DNA from: Prostheceraeus crozeri
Lineage: Eukaryota > Platyhelminthes > Polycladida > Euryleptidae
Length of the DNA stretch: 64,000 nucleotides
Assembly (NCBI GenBank): GCA_907163375.1
Contig: CAJQUW010013662.1
Location: 279,968-343,967 of the forward strand
Direction: 5' to 3'
This document shows positions 52,121 to 61,356 of this stretch, piece after piece. The notes under the pieces were generated by a model, which was not told the origin of the DNA, ran no database searches, and saw only the letters and a list, made by a program, of their open reading frames with translations. Position 1 is the first letter of the stretch. Each line of letters begins with the position of its first letter. The translations under genes were made by a program, and so were the position numbers.

Positions 52121-55100
52121 TCTTAAGACATGTAATAATCAAATTACATGCATCATCAACAGGTCGCTTCATCAACAAGTCGCTTCATCAACAGGTCGCT
52201 TCATCGACAGGTCGCTTCATCAACAGATCGCTTCATCAAAAGTCGCTTCTTCGACAGGTCACTTCATCGACAGATCGCTTCATCAACAGGTCATTTCATC
52301 AACAGATCGCCTCATCGACAGATCGCTACACCAACAGGTCACTTCATCAATGGATCGCTTTATCAACAGGTCCATTTCATCGACAGGTCGTTTCTTCAAC
52401 AGCTACATTTCATCAACAGATCGCTTCATCGACAGATCGCTTCACTAACAGATCGCTTCATTAACAGGTCCATTTCATCAACAGGTAGCTCCATCTGAAG
52501 GTCGCTTCATCAACAGATCGCTTCATCGACATGTCGCTTCATCAACAAGACGCGTCATCAACAGGTCGCTTCATCAACAGGTCGCTTCATTAACAGAACC
52601 ATTTCATCGACAGGTCGCTTGATCGTGAGGTCCATTTCATCGACAGGTCGCTTCATCAACAGGTCGCTTCACCTCGAAGTCACTTCATCAATCGATCGCT
52701 TCATCGACTGGTCGATTCATCAACATGTCGCTTTATCGACAGGTCGCTTCATCGACAGGTCGCTTCATCGACAGCTCGCTTCATCAACAGGTCGCTTCTA
52801 CAACAGATCGTCGCATTAACAGGTCCATTTCATCGACAGGTCGTTTCATCGACAGGTCGCTTCATCAACAGGTCGCTTCATCGACATGTCCTTTCAATGA
52901 CATGTGCTTGATGCTTGCTCGAATAGAATCGTGCATTCATATATTTTTATTAAAGACGTTATTTACTCACCATTTTAAGCTAAGATGTCCTTGAGCGACT
53001 CCTTAATTATGCATGTATCTTATGACATGCAATGATCAAATTCCATGGACCATCATCAGGTTGCTTCATCAACAAGTCGCTTCATCAACGGGTCGTTTTA
53101 TCAACAGACCGCCAAATCAGCAGGTCCAATTCATCGACAATTCGCTTCATCAACAGGTCGCTTCATGAACAGATCGCTTCATCAACGGGTTCATTTCGTC
53201 CACAGGTCAATTCATCAATAGGTTGCTTCATCAACAGATCGCTTTATCAACAGATCGCTTCATTAACAGATCGCTTCATCAACAGATCATTTCATCAACA
53301 GGTCACTTAATCGACAGGTCTACTTCATCAACAGGTCGCATCATCAACAGGTCGAATGATGTACAATTCGCTTCATCAACAGGTCCATTTCATCGGCAGT
53401 TCGCTTCATCAACAGGTACAATTCATCAACTCATCGCTTCATCAGCAGATCGCTTTATCAACAAGTCGCTTGGTCAACAAATCGCCTCATTAACAGGTCT
53501 ATTACATCGACAGGTAGTTTCATCGACAGGTCGTTTCATCGACAGGTCGCTTCATCGACAGGTCCATTTCATCAACAGGTCGCTTCATCAACAGATCGCT
53601 TCATCAAAAGTCGCTTCTTCGACAGGTCACTTCATCGACAGATCGCTTCATCAACAGGTCATTTCATCAACAGGTCACTTAATCGACAGGTCTACTTCAA
53701 CAACAGGTCGCATCATCAACAGGTCGAATGATGTACAATTCGCTTCATCAACAGGTCCATTTCATCGACAGGTCGCTTCATCGACAGGTCGTTTCATTGG
53801 CAAGTGCATGCTGCTGGCTCGAAGATTATCGTGCATTCATATATATTTATTAAAGACATTATTTACTCACTCTTTAAAGCTACGATGTCTTTAAGCGACT
53901 CCTTCATTATAAATGTATCTTAAGACATGTAATAATCAAATTACATGCATCATCAACAGGTCGCTTCATCAACAAGACATTTATATTAACAGGTCGCTCC
54001 ATCGACAGGTCACTTCATCAACAGGTCCATTTCATCGACAGGTCGCTTCATCAACAGATCGCTTCATCAAAAGTCGCTTCTTCGACATGTCACTTCATCA
54101 ACAGGTCACTACATCAATGGATCGCTTTATCAACAGGTCCATTTCATCAACAGGTCGCTTCATCTCAAGGTCGCTTGATCAACAGATCGCTTCATCAATG
54201 GATCGCTTCATCGACATGTCGCTTGATCAACAAGACGCGTCATCAACAGGTCGCTTCATCAACAGATCGCTTCATCGACAGGTCGCTTCATCAACAGGTC
54301 GCTTCTTCGACAGGTCACCTCATGGACAGATCGCCTCATCAACAGGTCGCTTCATTAACAGGACCATTTCATCGAAAGGTCGCTTGATCGTGAGGTCCAT
54401 TTCATCAACAAGTCGCTTCATCAAGAGATCGCTTCATCAACAGGTACAATTCATCAACACATCGCTTCGTCAGCAGATCGCCTCATCAACAGGTCGCTTT
54501 GTCAGCAGATCTCCTCATTAACAGGTCTATTACATCGACAGGTCGCTTCATCGACAGGTCGTTTCATTGGCAAGTGCATGATGGCTCGAAGATTATCGTG
54601 CATTCATGTATATTCATTAAAGACATTATTTACTCGCTCTTTAAAGCTACGATGTCTTTAAGCGACTCCTTCATTATAAATGTATCTTAAGACATGTAAT
54701 AATCAAATTACATGCATCATCAACAGGTCGCTTCATCAACAAGTCGCTTCATCAACAGGTCGCTTCATCGACAGGTCACTTCATTAACAGGTCCATTTTA
54801 TCGACAGGTCGCTTCATCAACAGATCGCTTCATCAAAAGTCGCTTCCTCGACAGGTAACTTCATCGAGAGATCGCTTCATCAACAGATCGCATCATCAAA
54901 AGATCATTTCATCAACAGATCGTTTCATCGACAGTTCCATTTCATCAACAGGTTGCATCGTTAACAGGTCGCTTCATCGACAATTCGCTTCATCAACAGG
55001 TCCTTCATCAACAGACTGCTTCATCAACAGGTTCATTTCATCAACAGATCAGTTCATCAACAGGTCGCTTCATCAACAAGTCCCTTCATCAACACATCAC

Positions 55101-56160
55101 TTCATCAGCAGGTCCATTTCATCGACAGGTCGCTTCTTCAACAGATCGCTTCATCGACGGGTTGCTTCATCAACAGGTCACTTCTTCGACAGGTCACTTC
55201 ATTGACACATCGCTTCATCAACAGTTCGCTTGATCGACAGGTCCATTTCATCAACAGGTCGCTTCATCGACATGTCGCTTCATCAACAGGTTCATTTCAT
55301 CGACATGTCGCTTCATCAACAGATCACTTCATTGACAGGTCGCTTCTTCGACACGTCCATTTCATCAACAGGTCGCTTCTTCGACACGTCCATTTCATCA
55401 ACAGGTCGCTTGATCGTCAGGTCCATTTCATCGACAGGTCGCTTCATCAGCCGGTCCATTTCATCGACAGACTGCTTCATTAACAGATCCCTTGATAGAC
55501 AGGTCGCTTCATCGACAGGTCCATTTCATCAACGGGTCGCTTGATCGACAGGTCCATTTCATCGACAGGTCGCTTCATCATTAGGTTCATTTCATCGACA
55601 GATCACTTCATCAACATGTTCATTTCATCAACAAGTCGCTTCATCAAGAGATCGCTTCATCAACAGATCACTTCATCAACAGATCGCTTCATCAACAGGT
55701 TCATTTCATCAACAGATCGCTGCATCGACAGATCACTTCATCAACAGATCACTTCATCAACAGATCGCTTCATTAACAGATCGCTTCATCAACAGATCGC
55801 TTCATCAACAGGTCGCTTAATCGACAGGTCTATTTCAACAACAGGTCGCATCATCAACAGGTCGAATAATGTACAATTCGCTTCATCAACAGGTCCACTT
55901 CATCGACAGTTCGCTTCATCAACAGGTCGCTTGGTCAACTGATCGCCTCATTAACAGTTCTATTACATCGACAGGTAGTTTCATCGACAGGTCGCTTCAT
56001 CGACAGGTCGTTTCATTGGCAAGTGCTTGATGCTTGCTCGAAGATTATCGTGCATTCATATATATTCATTAAAGACATTATTTACTCACTCTTTAAAGCT
56101 ACGATGTCTTTGAGCGACGCCTTCATTATAAATGTATCTTAAGACATCGTCATCATCATA

Positions 56161-56356
56161 AGCATATTGCCTATCTCAGAGATAGGCAATATGTAAATTG
56201 TAGGTTAATCATAATGAGCTACCTGGCCCGCAACCGTCATCCAATATTAAGCAGAAAGTCACGAGCAGTTTTTTCAGAAAAACTGAAAATGCATATTGCC
56301 TATCTCGCAACTTGATGTATCTCGTCATAAGCATATTGCCTATCTCGCAACTTGAG
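56161..56356. repeat. Perfect palindrome and further copies of its arm at the array edge
   Basis: CATATTGCCTATCTC (56163-56177), one A, then its exact reverse complement (56179-56193) makes a 31-bp perfect palindrome 15 bp beyond the array end. The same arm appears again in direct orientation at about 56,292 and 56,332, each followed by gcaactt. It may be the end of a small inverted-repeat element inserted at the array edge. Confidence 0.75.
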
Positions 56357-56528
56357 ATACGCACGTGACTACAGTCTCTGCTCCGAGATTGAACAGCTTT
56401 GATCTGATGAGTCACACGCATACAGATATCTATCGTAGCTTGGCAATGATATCGCTGTCCCCATGATTAACGGAATCATTGATTTCTTCACGAGTTTTGA
56501 TACATTGCGGTGCTGCTACGCGAGTGAA

Positions 56529-56589
56529 ATGCCAAGAAGAAAGGCCGGCAAGCACAGAATTGAACAGGCGGCGGAACTGATAACGCAGG
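56529..56589 (+). CDS. Possible first coding exon of an unknown gene
   Basis: An ATG at 56529 opens MPRRKAGKHRIEQAAEL followed by ITQ, and the frame reaches a strong donor (agG|GTAAGT, GT at 56590) after 61 bases. The GC content (ccggc, ggcggcgg) is higher than the AT-rich DNA after the donor, as for an exon-intron border. The peptide is basic and unrecognised, and no next exon could be placed. It could be a host gene or a transposon gene. Confidence 0.35.
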
Positions 56590-56595
56590 GTAAGT

Positions 56596-56990
56596 TGAGT
56601 GATGTTAATGTGTCTACGGATAGTTTATATTAAAATAAAAATGCAAATAGACTACTTAAGCAATATTTTTGTAGTTTCTATTTACCATGATTGAATATCA
56701 TGATCCGTAGGCTTTAGACTTTCGCCTATCCTAAACTGTTGGAGACAAAATGAGTGTTCATTAATCAGTCATTTCAGACAATGATTTGAAAAAGATGAAT
56801 TTGTCTAGCCTCCTCGCCATTGTTTGGCAAAAATATATTGCCTTTTTCTTCATAGTAGGATGACAGTGAGTGGGTTTGTACAACATTTGCCACACAATTG
56901 AATTCTTGGCATTACTAAATGTGATGTACGTGGACAAGCAGAGATAGACTAGTTTAATTTCAGTAGTAATAAAAGGTCCATAATAAACAC
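56596..56990. other. AT-rich DNA, possibly intron; no gene seen
   Basis: AT-rich sequence follows the donor-like site, with no recognised protein or repeat. Confidence 0.35.
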
Positions 56991-56994
56991 AGCG

Positions 56995-57175
56995 CGCCCT
57001 CCCCCCCCTCTGGAACGACAGAGTGTCGTGGTCGGCCGCCGTGGTGCTTCGGATCTGACTCCCCCCCCTCTGGAACGACAGAGGTTGTAGTCTGTCGTGG
57101 TGTGCCGGCCAGGTGGGTCCAGGTTCACAAACTGTTCGCTGACTCCCCCCCCCCTCTGCAACGACAGAGTGTGAG
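56995..57175. repeat. Three poly-C motif repeats
   Basis: The motif ccccccctctggaacgacag occurs near 57,001 and 57,061 and, with small changes, near 57,146. Each has a run of 7-10 C followed by tctg.aacgacagag. Spacing is about 60 and 85 bp. The minus strand has the matching G runs. Related poly-C motifs start the longer repeat units downstream. Confidence 0.7.
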
Positions 57176-57202
57176 ACTCGGGTGAGTTGGTCCGACCGCC
57201 TG

Positions 57203-57300
57203 GTTGACGTGGGCGACCGTCCAGGTTAACGTGGGCGACCGTCTAGGTTGACGTGGGCGACCGTCTAGGTTGACGTGGGCGACCGTCTAGGTTGTCGTGG
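57203..57300. repeat. 22-bp tandem repeat, four full copies
   Basis: The unit gttgacgtgggcgaccgtct plus ag is repeated at 57203, 57225, 57247 and 57269, with a partial fifth copy at 57291. Copies differ by one base or less, so it is a recent minisatellite. Confidence 0.85.
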
Positions 57301-57309
57301 ATGGTGAAA

Positions 57310-58845
57310 TGGCTGCCAGATTCGGATTCAGCGTAAAATTCTGCATCGGTATGGTGAGTTTCAAGGCAATCGGTGAGAAAAAATTTTCAACATTTTTCGA
57401 AAAACGACAGAGTTAGAATTTGGGACGTTTTGGTGTGTAGCGTCAAAACGAAGCATCGGATGAGAAAACGGAGGTCAGATTCGGATTCAGCGTGAAATTC
57501 TGCATCGCTATGGTGAGTTTCAAGTCAATCGGAGAGAAAAAATTTTCGGCTGACGTCCCCCCCCTCTGGACAGCTCGCTTCGATCTTGGCTTCTAGTGGA
57601 CGGATTTAGTCGTGTCATAGCTCGTTTGAAAGCTAAGAGTGAGACAAATTCAGTGAAAGAATCGGCTTGTTCCTATCTGTCTTCGTTTAGATGTGAGACA
57701 CCATTTAAGATTTTGGGACATTGGCGAAAAACGACAGAGTTAGAATTTGGGACGTTTTGAGCTGTAGCGTCAAAACGAAGCATCGGATTGGAAAACGGAT
57801 TTCAGATTTGGAATCAGCGTGAAATTCTCTATCTGTATGGTGAGTTTCAAGTCAATCGGCGAGAAAAAATTTTCAACATTTTTCGAAAAAACGACAGAGT
57901 TAGAATTTTTGCGATGGCTGCCTACTGTAGAGCCAAAACGAAGCATCGGATGGGAAAACGGAGGCCAGATTCGGATTCAGCGTCAAATTCTACATGGAAA
58001 TGGTGTATTTCCAGCTCAATCGGAGAGAAAAAATTTTCGCTGACGTCCCCCCCCTCTAGACAGCTCGCTTCGATTTTAGCTTCCAGTGGACGGATTTTGT
58101 CGTGCGATAGCTCGTTTGAAAGCTAAGAGTGAGACAAATTCAGTGAAAGAATCGGCTTGTTCCTATCTGTCTTCGTTCAAAAGTTAGAGCGGTTACAAGA
58201 TTTTAGGTCGGAGCTCGCTCACCTGAAAAAATCCTAAGTGTCAGAGTGACTTTGTATGGGTAAAATTTTGAAAATTTTCCAAAGTGTGGAATTTCGACCT
58301 GGGACCGCCACCAAAACATTTTTCATCCAATTTTGAAATTTCACTGACGTCCCCCCCCCTCTAGACAGCTCGCTTCGATTTTAGCTTCCAGTGGACGGAT
58401 TTTGTCGTGCGATAGCTCGTTTGAAAGCTAAGAGTGAGACAAATTCAGTGAAAGAATCGGCTTGTCCCTATCTGTCTTCGTTTAGATGTGAGACGCCATT
58501 TAAGATTTTGGGACATTGGCGAAAAACGACAGAGTTAGAATTTGGGACGTTTTGGGCTGTAGCGTCAAAACGAAGCATCGGATGGGAAAACAGATTTCAG
58601 ATTTGGAATCAGCGTGAAATTCTTTATCTGTATGGTGAGTTTCATGTCAATCGGAGAGTTTCAAGTCAATCGGCGAGAAAAATTTTCAACATTTTTCGGA
58701 AAAACGACAGAGTTAGAATTTTTGCGATGGCTGCCTACTGTAGAGCCAAAATGAAGCATCGGATGGGAAAACGGAGGCCAGATTCGGATTCAGCGTCAAA
58801 TTCTACATGGAAATGGTGTATTTCCAGCTCAATCGGAGCACTAGA
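57310..58845. repeat. Tandem repeat of about 490 bp, noncoding
   Basis: Units start with ctgacgtcccccccctct at about 57,550, 58,040 and 58,344, with a partial unit before. They contain shared blocks such as cagctcgcttcgat, tagctcgtttgaaagcta, acgacagagttagaattt and aaaacgaagcatcgga. The middle unit is shortened (304 bp) and has its own sequence at 58,190-58,343. Two related sub-blocks occur within each full unit, so it probably grew from a half-size repeat. The open frames through it (up to 201 codons ending at 58,996) follow repeat structure and show no protein family. Confidence 0.75.
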
Positions 58846-58886
58846 ACCGGAGATAGACGGGATTTTTAGTGTTTGGATGATGGGTA

Positions 58887-58921
58887 TTACGTCATCAGCT
58901 GATCGCCACACACTATATAAG
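58887..58921 (+). promoter_or_regulatory. Candidate RNA polymerase II promoter: CRE-like site, E-box, TATA box
   Basis: TTACGTCA (58887-58894) is close to a cAMP-response/bZIP site. CAGCTG (58896-58901) is an E-box, and TATATAAG (58914-58921) is a good TATA box. The first two lie within 30 bp upstream of the third, as in a compact core promoter. A start about 30 bp downstream of the TATA box would be near 58,945. None of these sites is in the repeat units before it. Confidence 0.55.
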
Positions 58922-58969
58922 CTGGGAACCGACGGAGACTTGTCATTTAGAGGAGAACGATTGTCAGAG

Positions 58970-58975
58970 GTAGGT
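58970..58975 (+). promoter_or_regulatory. Candidate splice donor after the TATA promoter
   Basis: The site tcagag|GTAGGT follows the predicted start by about 25 bases, giving a very short first exon. An acceptor-like tract (cttcctttttcag, ending 60,394) exists downstream. Joining the two is inference. Confidence 0.35.
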
Positions 58976-59021
58976 CGTCTCTCTGAGCTCCGATGATAGC
59001 TTCGGACATTCCAAATTCCAA

Positions 59022-59248
59022 GTTTCTGTAAGAAACCGACTTAGAAAATTTCATTGCTGATATCAGCTAAGCCGTCAGACTTAGAGGTTCGCCAGGAGAT
59101 GGCCTTCGTCTCCAGGCCATAAAAGACTCCAAAACTTTAAAGGCTCATAACTTTGCTTCTACAAGTCCGTTTGACTTGATTCAAAAAAGGTTCGGTCGCT
59201 ATTGACCTGGCTTAAGTAACAGACTACTTATAAAATTTCATAAGTAGT
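59022..59248. other. Run of four perfect short hairpins
   Basis: Within 230 bp lie GTTTCT-gta-AGAAAC (59022-59036), the palindrome GCTGATATCAGC (59056-59067), ATGGCCT with AGGCCAT around 8 bases (59099-59120), and ACTACTTAT with ATAAGTAGT around 8 bases (59223-59248). The third could instead fold as GGAGA/TCTCC. No open frame of interest overlaps them. They suggest a structured transcript or folded DNA downstream of the TATA promoter. Confidence 0.5.
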
Positions 59249-59427
59249 GCTAAAAAGTTGAAAAATTTAAATTCACTAGTTTTGGAGGTTTTCTGGGGTT
59301 TTCGACCCTGCTGAAGTCAATGAAAGCATTTTTAATGATGTCTGAGCCAGTCTTCTCATGCTATAAGCGGCTTTTCACTGAAAGCGAGCAAGACACGGAG
59401 AGTTTTGCTGTAATATTCCACTGACAG

Positions 59428-59575
59428 GGTGTTCCTTCGGGACGGCGGACGATGCCGTAGTGATAAGTGTGGCAAGGGAATGTGTCATATTTGAGACCGT
59501 AACCGCTGGGACAACTCATGTCTCATGTTGGGCATTTGACACAGCTCTCAACGTAGCACTTTGAACGCCAATCGG
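59428..59575 (+). ncRNA. Structured element S1, copy 1
   Basis: The core is gtgttccttcgggacggcgg followed by acgatgccgtag. It can form GTTCC-ttc-GGGAC and ACGGC-ggacgat-GCCGT (59442-59458). These overlap by two bases, so both cannot be complete at once. A later part reads ctcatgttgggcatt, then ctcaacgtag. Related copies lie at about 60,108, 61,050 and 63,688. No known RNA family is recognised, and 'ncRNA' is a working label. Confidence 0.4.
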
Positions 59576-59652
59576 TTGAGTCTTAGCTATCTTGTCATGG
59601 GCGGCCTCTAAACATCTCCATTGCAAAACGCTGGTGAATCAAGCTCTCTACG

Positions 59653-59739
59653 GCTTGCTATCAAGCTGATCAAAGCAATAACTTGGGATGTTTCCTCAAG
59701 GTTTTCAAGTATGCTGAGTTCAAATCTGCTATCAGATTT
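59653..59739 (+). other. G-CTAT-C hairpins 1 and 2
   Basis: GCTTG-CTAT-CAAGC (59653-59666) and AAATCTG-CTAT-CAGATTT (59722-59739) have perfect stems of different sequence capped by the same loop CTAT closed by G-C. Confidence 0.55.
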
Positions 59740-59871
59740 CAAATTTAACTAAGACTAAGGCAGCTTTGAGGGGTTAGATCCCAGCTACTGTTCACTACCT
59801 TTGACTCGGCGTTGCTGTTACCACTTCGGGGCAGTGACAATGATGTCTTAAGCTGTAAATAGCGGGTATCG

Positions 59872-59918
59872 GGGAAGATCTCTCACTTCCCTAGTGATCA
59901 GTACAAGGCCTTCGGGCT
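59872..59918 (+). other. Two further hairpins, one with a TTCG loop
   Basis: GGGAAG pairs with CTTCCC around 8 bases (59872-59891), and GGCC-TTCG-GGCT follows (59907-59918). TTCG (UUCG in RNA) is a known very stable tetraloop. Confidence 0.4.
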
Positions 59919-59997
59919 GTCGACGGGATGGAGTGCCACTCACTACACTCAAATCTATCATTCCTCACTAAGTGTAAATTACTGACTATACATTTGT

Positions 59998-60057
59998 CCT
60001 GCTATCAGGTTGTTTTGACTTGCTATCTAGTTGAATAGTCTCTTGCTATCAAGAGAT
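59998..60057 (+). other. G-CTAT-C hairpins 3, 4 and 5
   Basis: CCTG-CTAT-CAGG (59998-60009), an imperfect ACTTG-CTAT-CTAGT (60018-60031), and GTCTCTTG-CTAT-CAAGAGAT (60038-60057, with one end wobble pair) stand in a row within 60 bp. The same loop is held on stems of different sequence. Confidence 0.55.
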
Positions 60058-60107
60058 TCACTTCTGCTCATAAAGCACATCATCGCTGTAATACCTCCTT
60101 TGCTCGA

Positions 60108-60235
60108 GCGTTCCTTCGGGACGGCGGGTACTGCCGTAGAGGGATTGTGTTGCACGGGTTGTTCGTCGTTTGTTAGACCGAAACCTCTGAGCCGTTGCTC
60201 ATGTTGGGCATTCGACTTCATACTCAACGTGACGT
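60108..60235 (+). ncRNA. Structured element S1, copy 2
   Basis: gcgttccttcgggacggcgg then gtactgccgtag repeats copy 1. The ACGGC/GCCGT stem (60121-60137) is kept while the loop changes to gggtact. The later part shares ctcatgttgggcatt and ctcaacgt. A TGAGC-cgtt-GCTCA hairpin is present between them. The lead-in gtaatacctcctttg matches copy 3. Confidence 0.42.
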
Positions 60236-60437
60236 TTTCTCTCGCCAGGTCAGAGTACTTCAGCCATTCGACAAAGGTTAGTCTTTATGATATGGAGTAG
60301 AGTGAAATGTAATTCATTAGATGCCCCTTCAATGATTGCTCCCATGATAAACGTTGATGAGACAAATGAAATGATTCTCATCTTCCTTTTTCAGTGATTG
60401 AAATCTACTAACACACTACCGTATAATCGGCCACTAT

Positions 60438-60533
60438 GGGGCAAGACATGATAGAGCCTCCACGCGCTTTGCCCTGGGCAGTCTTCGGACTGGCGAATAC
60501 TATCATTAAGTTGAATCTGCTATCAGTCAACTT
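60438..60533 (+). ncRNA. Structured element S2, copy a (three consecutive hairpins)
   Basis: Three stems follow in order: GGGCAA (60439-60444) with TTGCCC (60469-60474); CAGTC-TTCG-GACTG (60479-60492); and AAGTTGA-at-CTG-CTAT-CAG-TCAACTT (60508-60533). The last belongs to the G-CTAT-C set. The element ends 24 bp before a TATA box, so it could be a promoter-proximal element or an RNA. No Rfam-type family is recognised. Confidence 0.45.
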
Positions 60534-60557
60534 GAACGTTGCGCCGCATTAGAGGGG

Positions 60558-60565
60558 TATATAAA
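60558..60565 (+). promoter_or_regulatory. TATA box of the small gene, copy 1
   Basis: TATATAAA starts 39 bp before the ATG at 60597. The usual start distance would put transcription at about 60,587, in tctcatttcatttc, leaving a leader of only about 10 bases. The spacing is the same in copy 2. Confidence 0.65.
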
Positions 60566-60596
60566 CCACTGCCTCTCATTTCATTTCATTTCAATC

Positions 60597-60863
60597 ATGC
60601 AGACGCCGAACAGTCAAGTCAGCTCTCCTCGCGGACCGCAGTTAAGGCCGCGAAATTTATTTGAGGAGTTTGCCAGGCTAGAGGAGCAAGACAGAGTTTT
60701 TAATAATCTTGCTCGGATTGGCAATCCGATGACAGCAACTGCTGTCAATCCAACGGAATGGCGCTACATTCCACTTTTTAGCCATGTACCAGTTAGTGTG
60801 GAAGTCGACACTGCTACCAAGGAGAGAGTCAAAGACTTTCTCAGCAGAATTGGTAGGGTGTAA
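60597..60863 (+). CDS. Unrecognised 88-residue protein, tandemly duplicated
   Basis: The frame begins MQTPNSQVSSPRG, then a probable amphipathic helix at about residues 20-42 (NLFEEFARLEEQDRVFNNLA), a turn with NPMTATAVNP, a WRYIPLF block at 55-61, and a second charged helix near 72-86 (TATKERVKDFLSRIG). There is no signal peptide, membrane segment or cysteine. A TATA box 39 bp upstream supports this start. The same frame is mostly kept in copy 2, which argues that it is real. I do not recognise a family, and a role cannot be stated. A spliced longer product is possible, since ggtagg and gtgtaagatg near the stop resemble donors. Confidence 0.6.
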   Translation: MQTPNSQVSSPRGPQLRPRNLFEEFARLEEQDRVFNNLARIGNPMTATAVNPTEWRYIPLFSHVPVSVEVDTATKERVKDFLSRIGRV

Positions 60864-60913
60864 GATGACGTTACTCCCGAGAACGAACCATCGGCTCTCT
60901 TAAGGGCCACCAT

Positions 60914-61009
60914 GGGGCAAGACATGATAGAACCTCCTCGCGGTTTGCCCTGGGCAGTCTTCGGACTGGCGAATACTATCATTAAGTTGAATCTGCTATC
61001 AGTCAACTT
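60914..61009 (+). ncRNA. Structured element S2, copy b
   Basis: All three S2 stems are kept: GGGCAA/TTGCCC, CAGTC-TTCG-GACTG (60955-60968) and the AAGTTGA/TCAACTT hairpin with the CTAT tip (60984-61009). Differences from copy a fall mainly in the loop of the first stem (gaacctcctcgcgg). Its place 50 bp after the small gene's stop means it may also lie in the 3' UTR. Confidence 0.45.
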
Positions 61010-61049
61010 GAACGTTGCAAATGAAGTTCGGTGTAATACTTCCTTTAGA

Positions 61050-61205
61050 CGGGCGTTCCTGTAAAGGGCGGCGGTGAAACCCGTAGCTATGTATACCGCA
61101 AGGGACATTCGGCAATGGTCAATCTTGTTAAACCTCTCTGCGTCATGTTTGCAAGTGATTGCCTCTGTCTCAACGTAGTATGCATTCGCGCCAGGGCGAC
61201 ATTTA
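61050..61205 (+). ncRNA. Structured element S1, copy 3
   Basis: gggcgttcctgtaaagggcg and ggtgaaacccgtag correspond to the S1 core but with altered stems. Shared later blocks are ctcaacgtag and gcgccagg. The lead-in gtgtaatacttccttt matches copy 2. Divergence from copies 1 and 2 is large, so the grouping is moderate. Confidence 0.35.
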
Positions 61206-61356
61206 GCCAACTGTCGAAGGTTGCCTAAAACTTTCCATTGCATACGTTATGACAACCATGAGTTCTACCTGTCTCTATCAATGAGACGAATTGATGAATG
61301 GAATGAAATGGGAGGACACTCACGCGCCACACGCAACATAACACACTTCTCTCTTC

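Larger units (their letters stand above)
10432..56147. repeat. Giant satellite array of 16/17-bp units with higher-order structure
   Basis: About 45.7 kb is built from units close to CGCTTCATCAACAGGT (16 bp), mixed with a 17-bp form CCATTTCATCAACAGGT. I estimate about 2,500 units. Two sites vary most: TCAACAG/TCGACAG and AGGT/AGAT. The consensus has no stop codon in any forward frame, and a 16-bp period cycles through the three frames, so each frame reads permutations of RFINRSLHQQVASSTG. The many long open frames here are therefore by-products, and no gene is called. A conserved spacer interrupts the array 35 times at 0.43-3.2 kb intervals. The last spacer is cut off at 56,147, where the array ends. 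Assembly of such DNA is error-prone, so copy number is uncertain. Confidence 0.95.

Noticed and set aside
10432-56147. CRISPR array
   Set aside because: The repeats are directly adjacent, 16-17 bp long and degenerate, with no unique spacers of constant length. The rest of the window is eukaryotic.
56404-56413. Hammerhead ribozyme core (ctgatgagtc)
   Set aside because: The required GAAA segment and flanking stems are absent.
58391-58996. 201-codon protein in the 490-bp repeats
   Set aside because: It follows the repeat structure, has no recognised domain, and similar frames occur in the other repeat copies only in part.
60764-61243. 159-codon minus-strand frame opposite the small gene
   Set aside because: It overlaps the small gene and the structured elements on the opposite strand, has no known motif, and is not preserved in the second unit.
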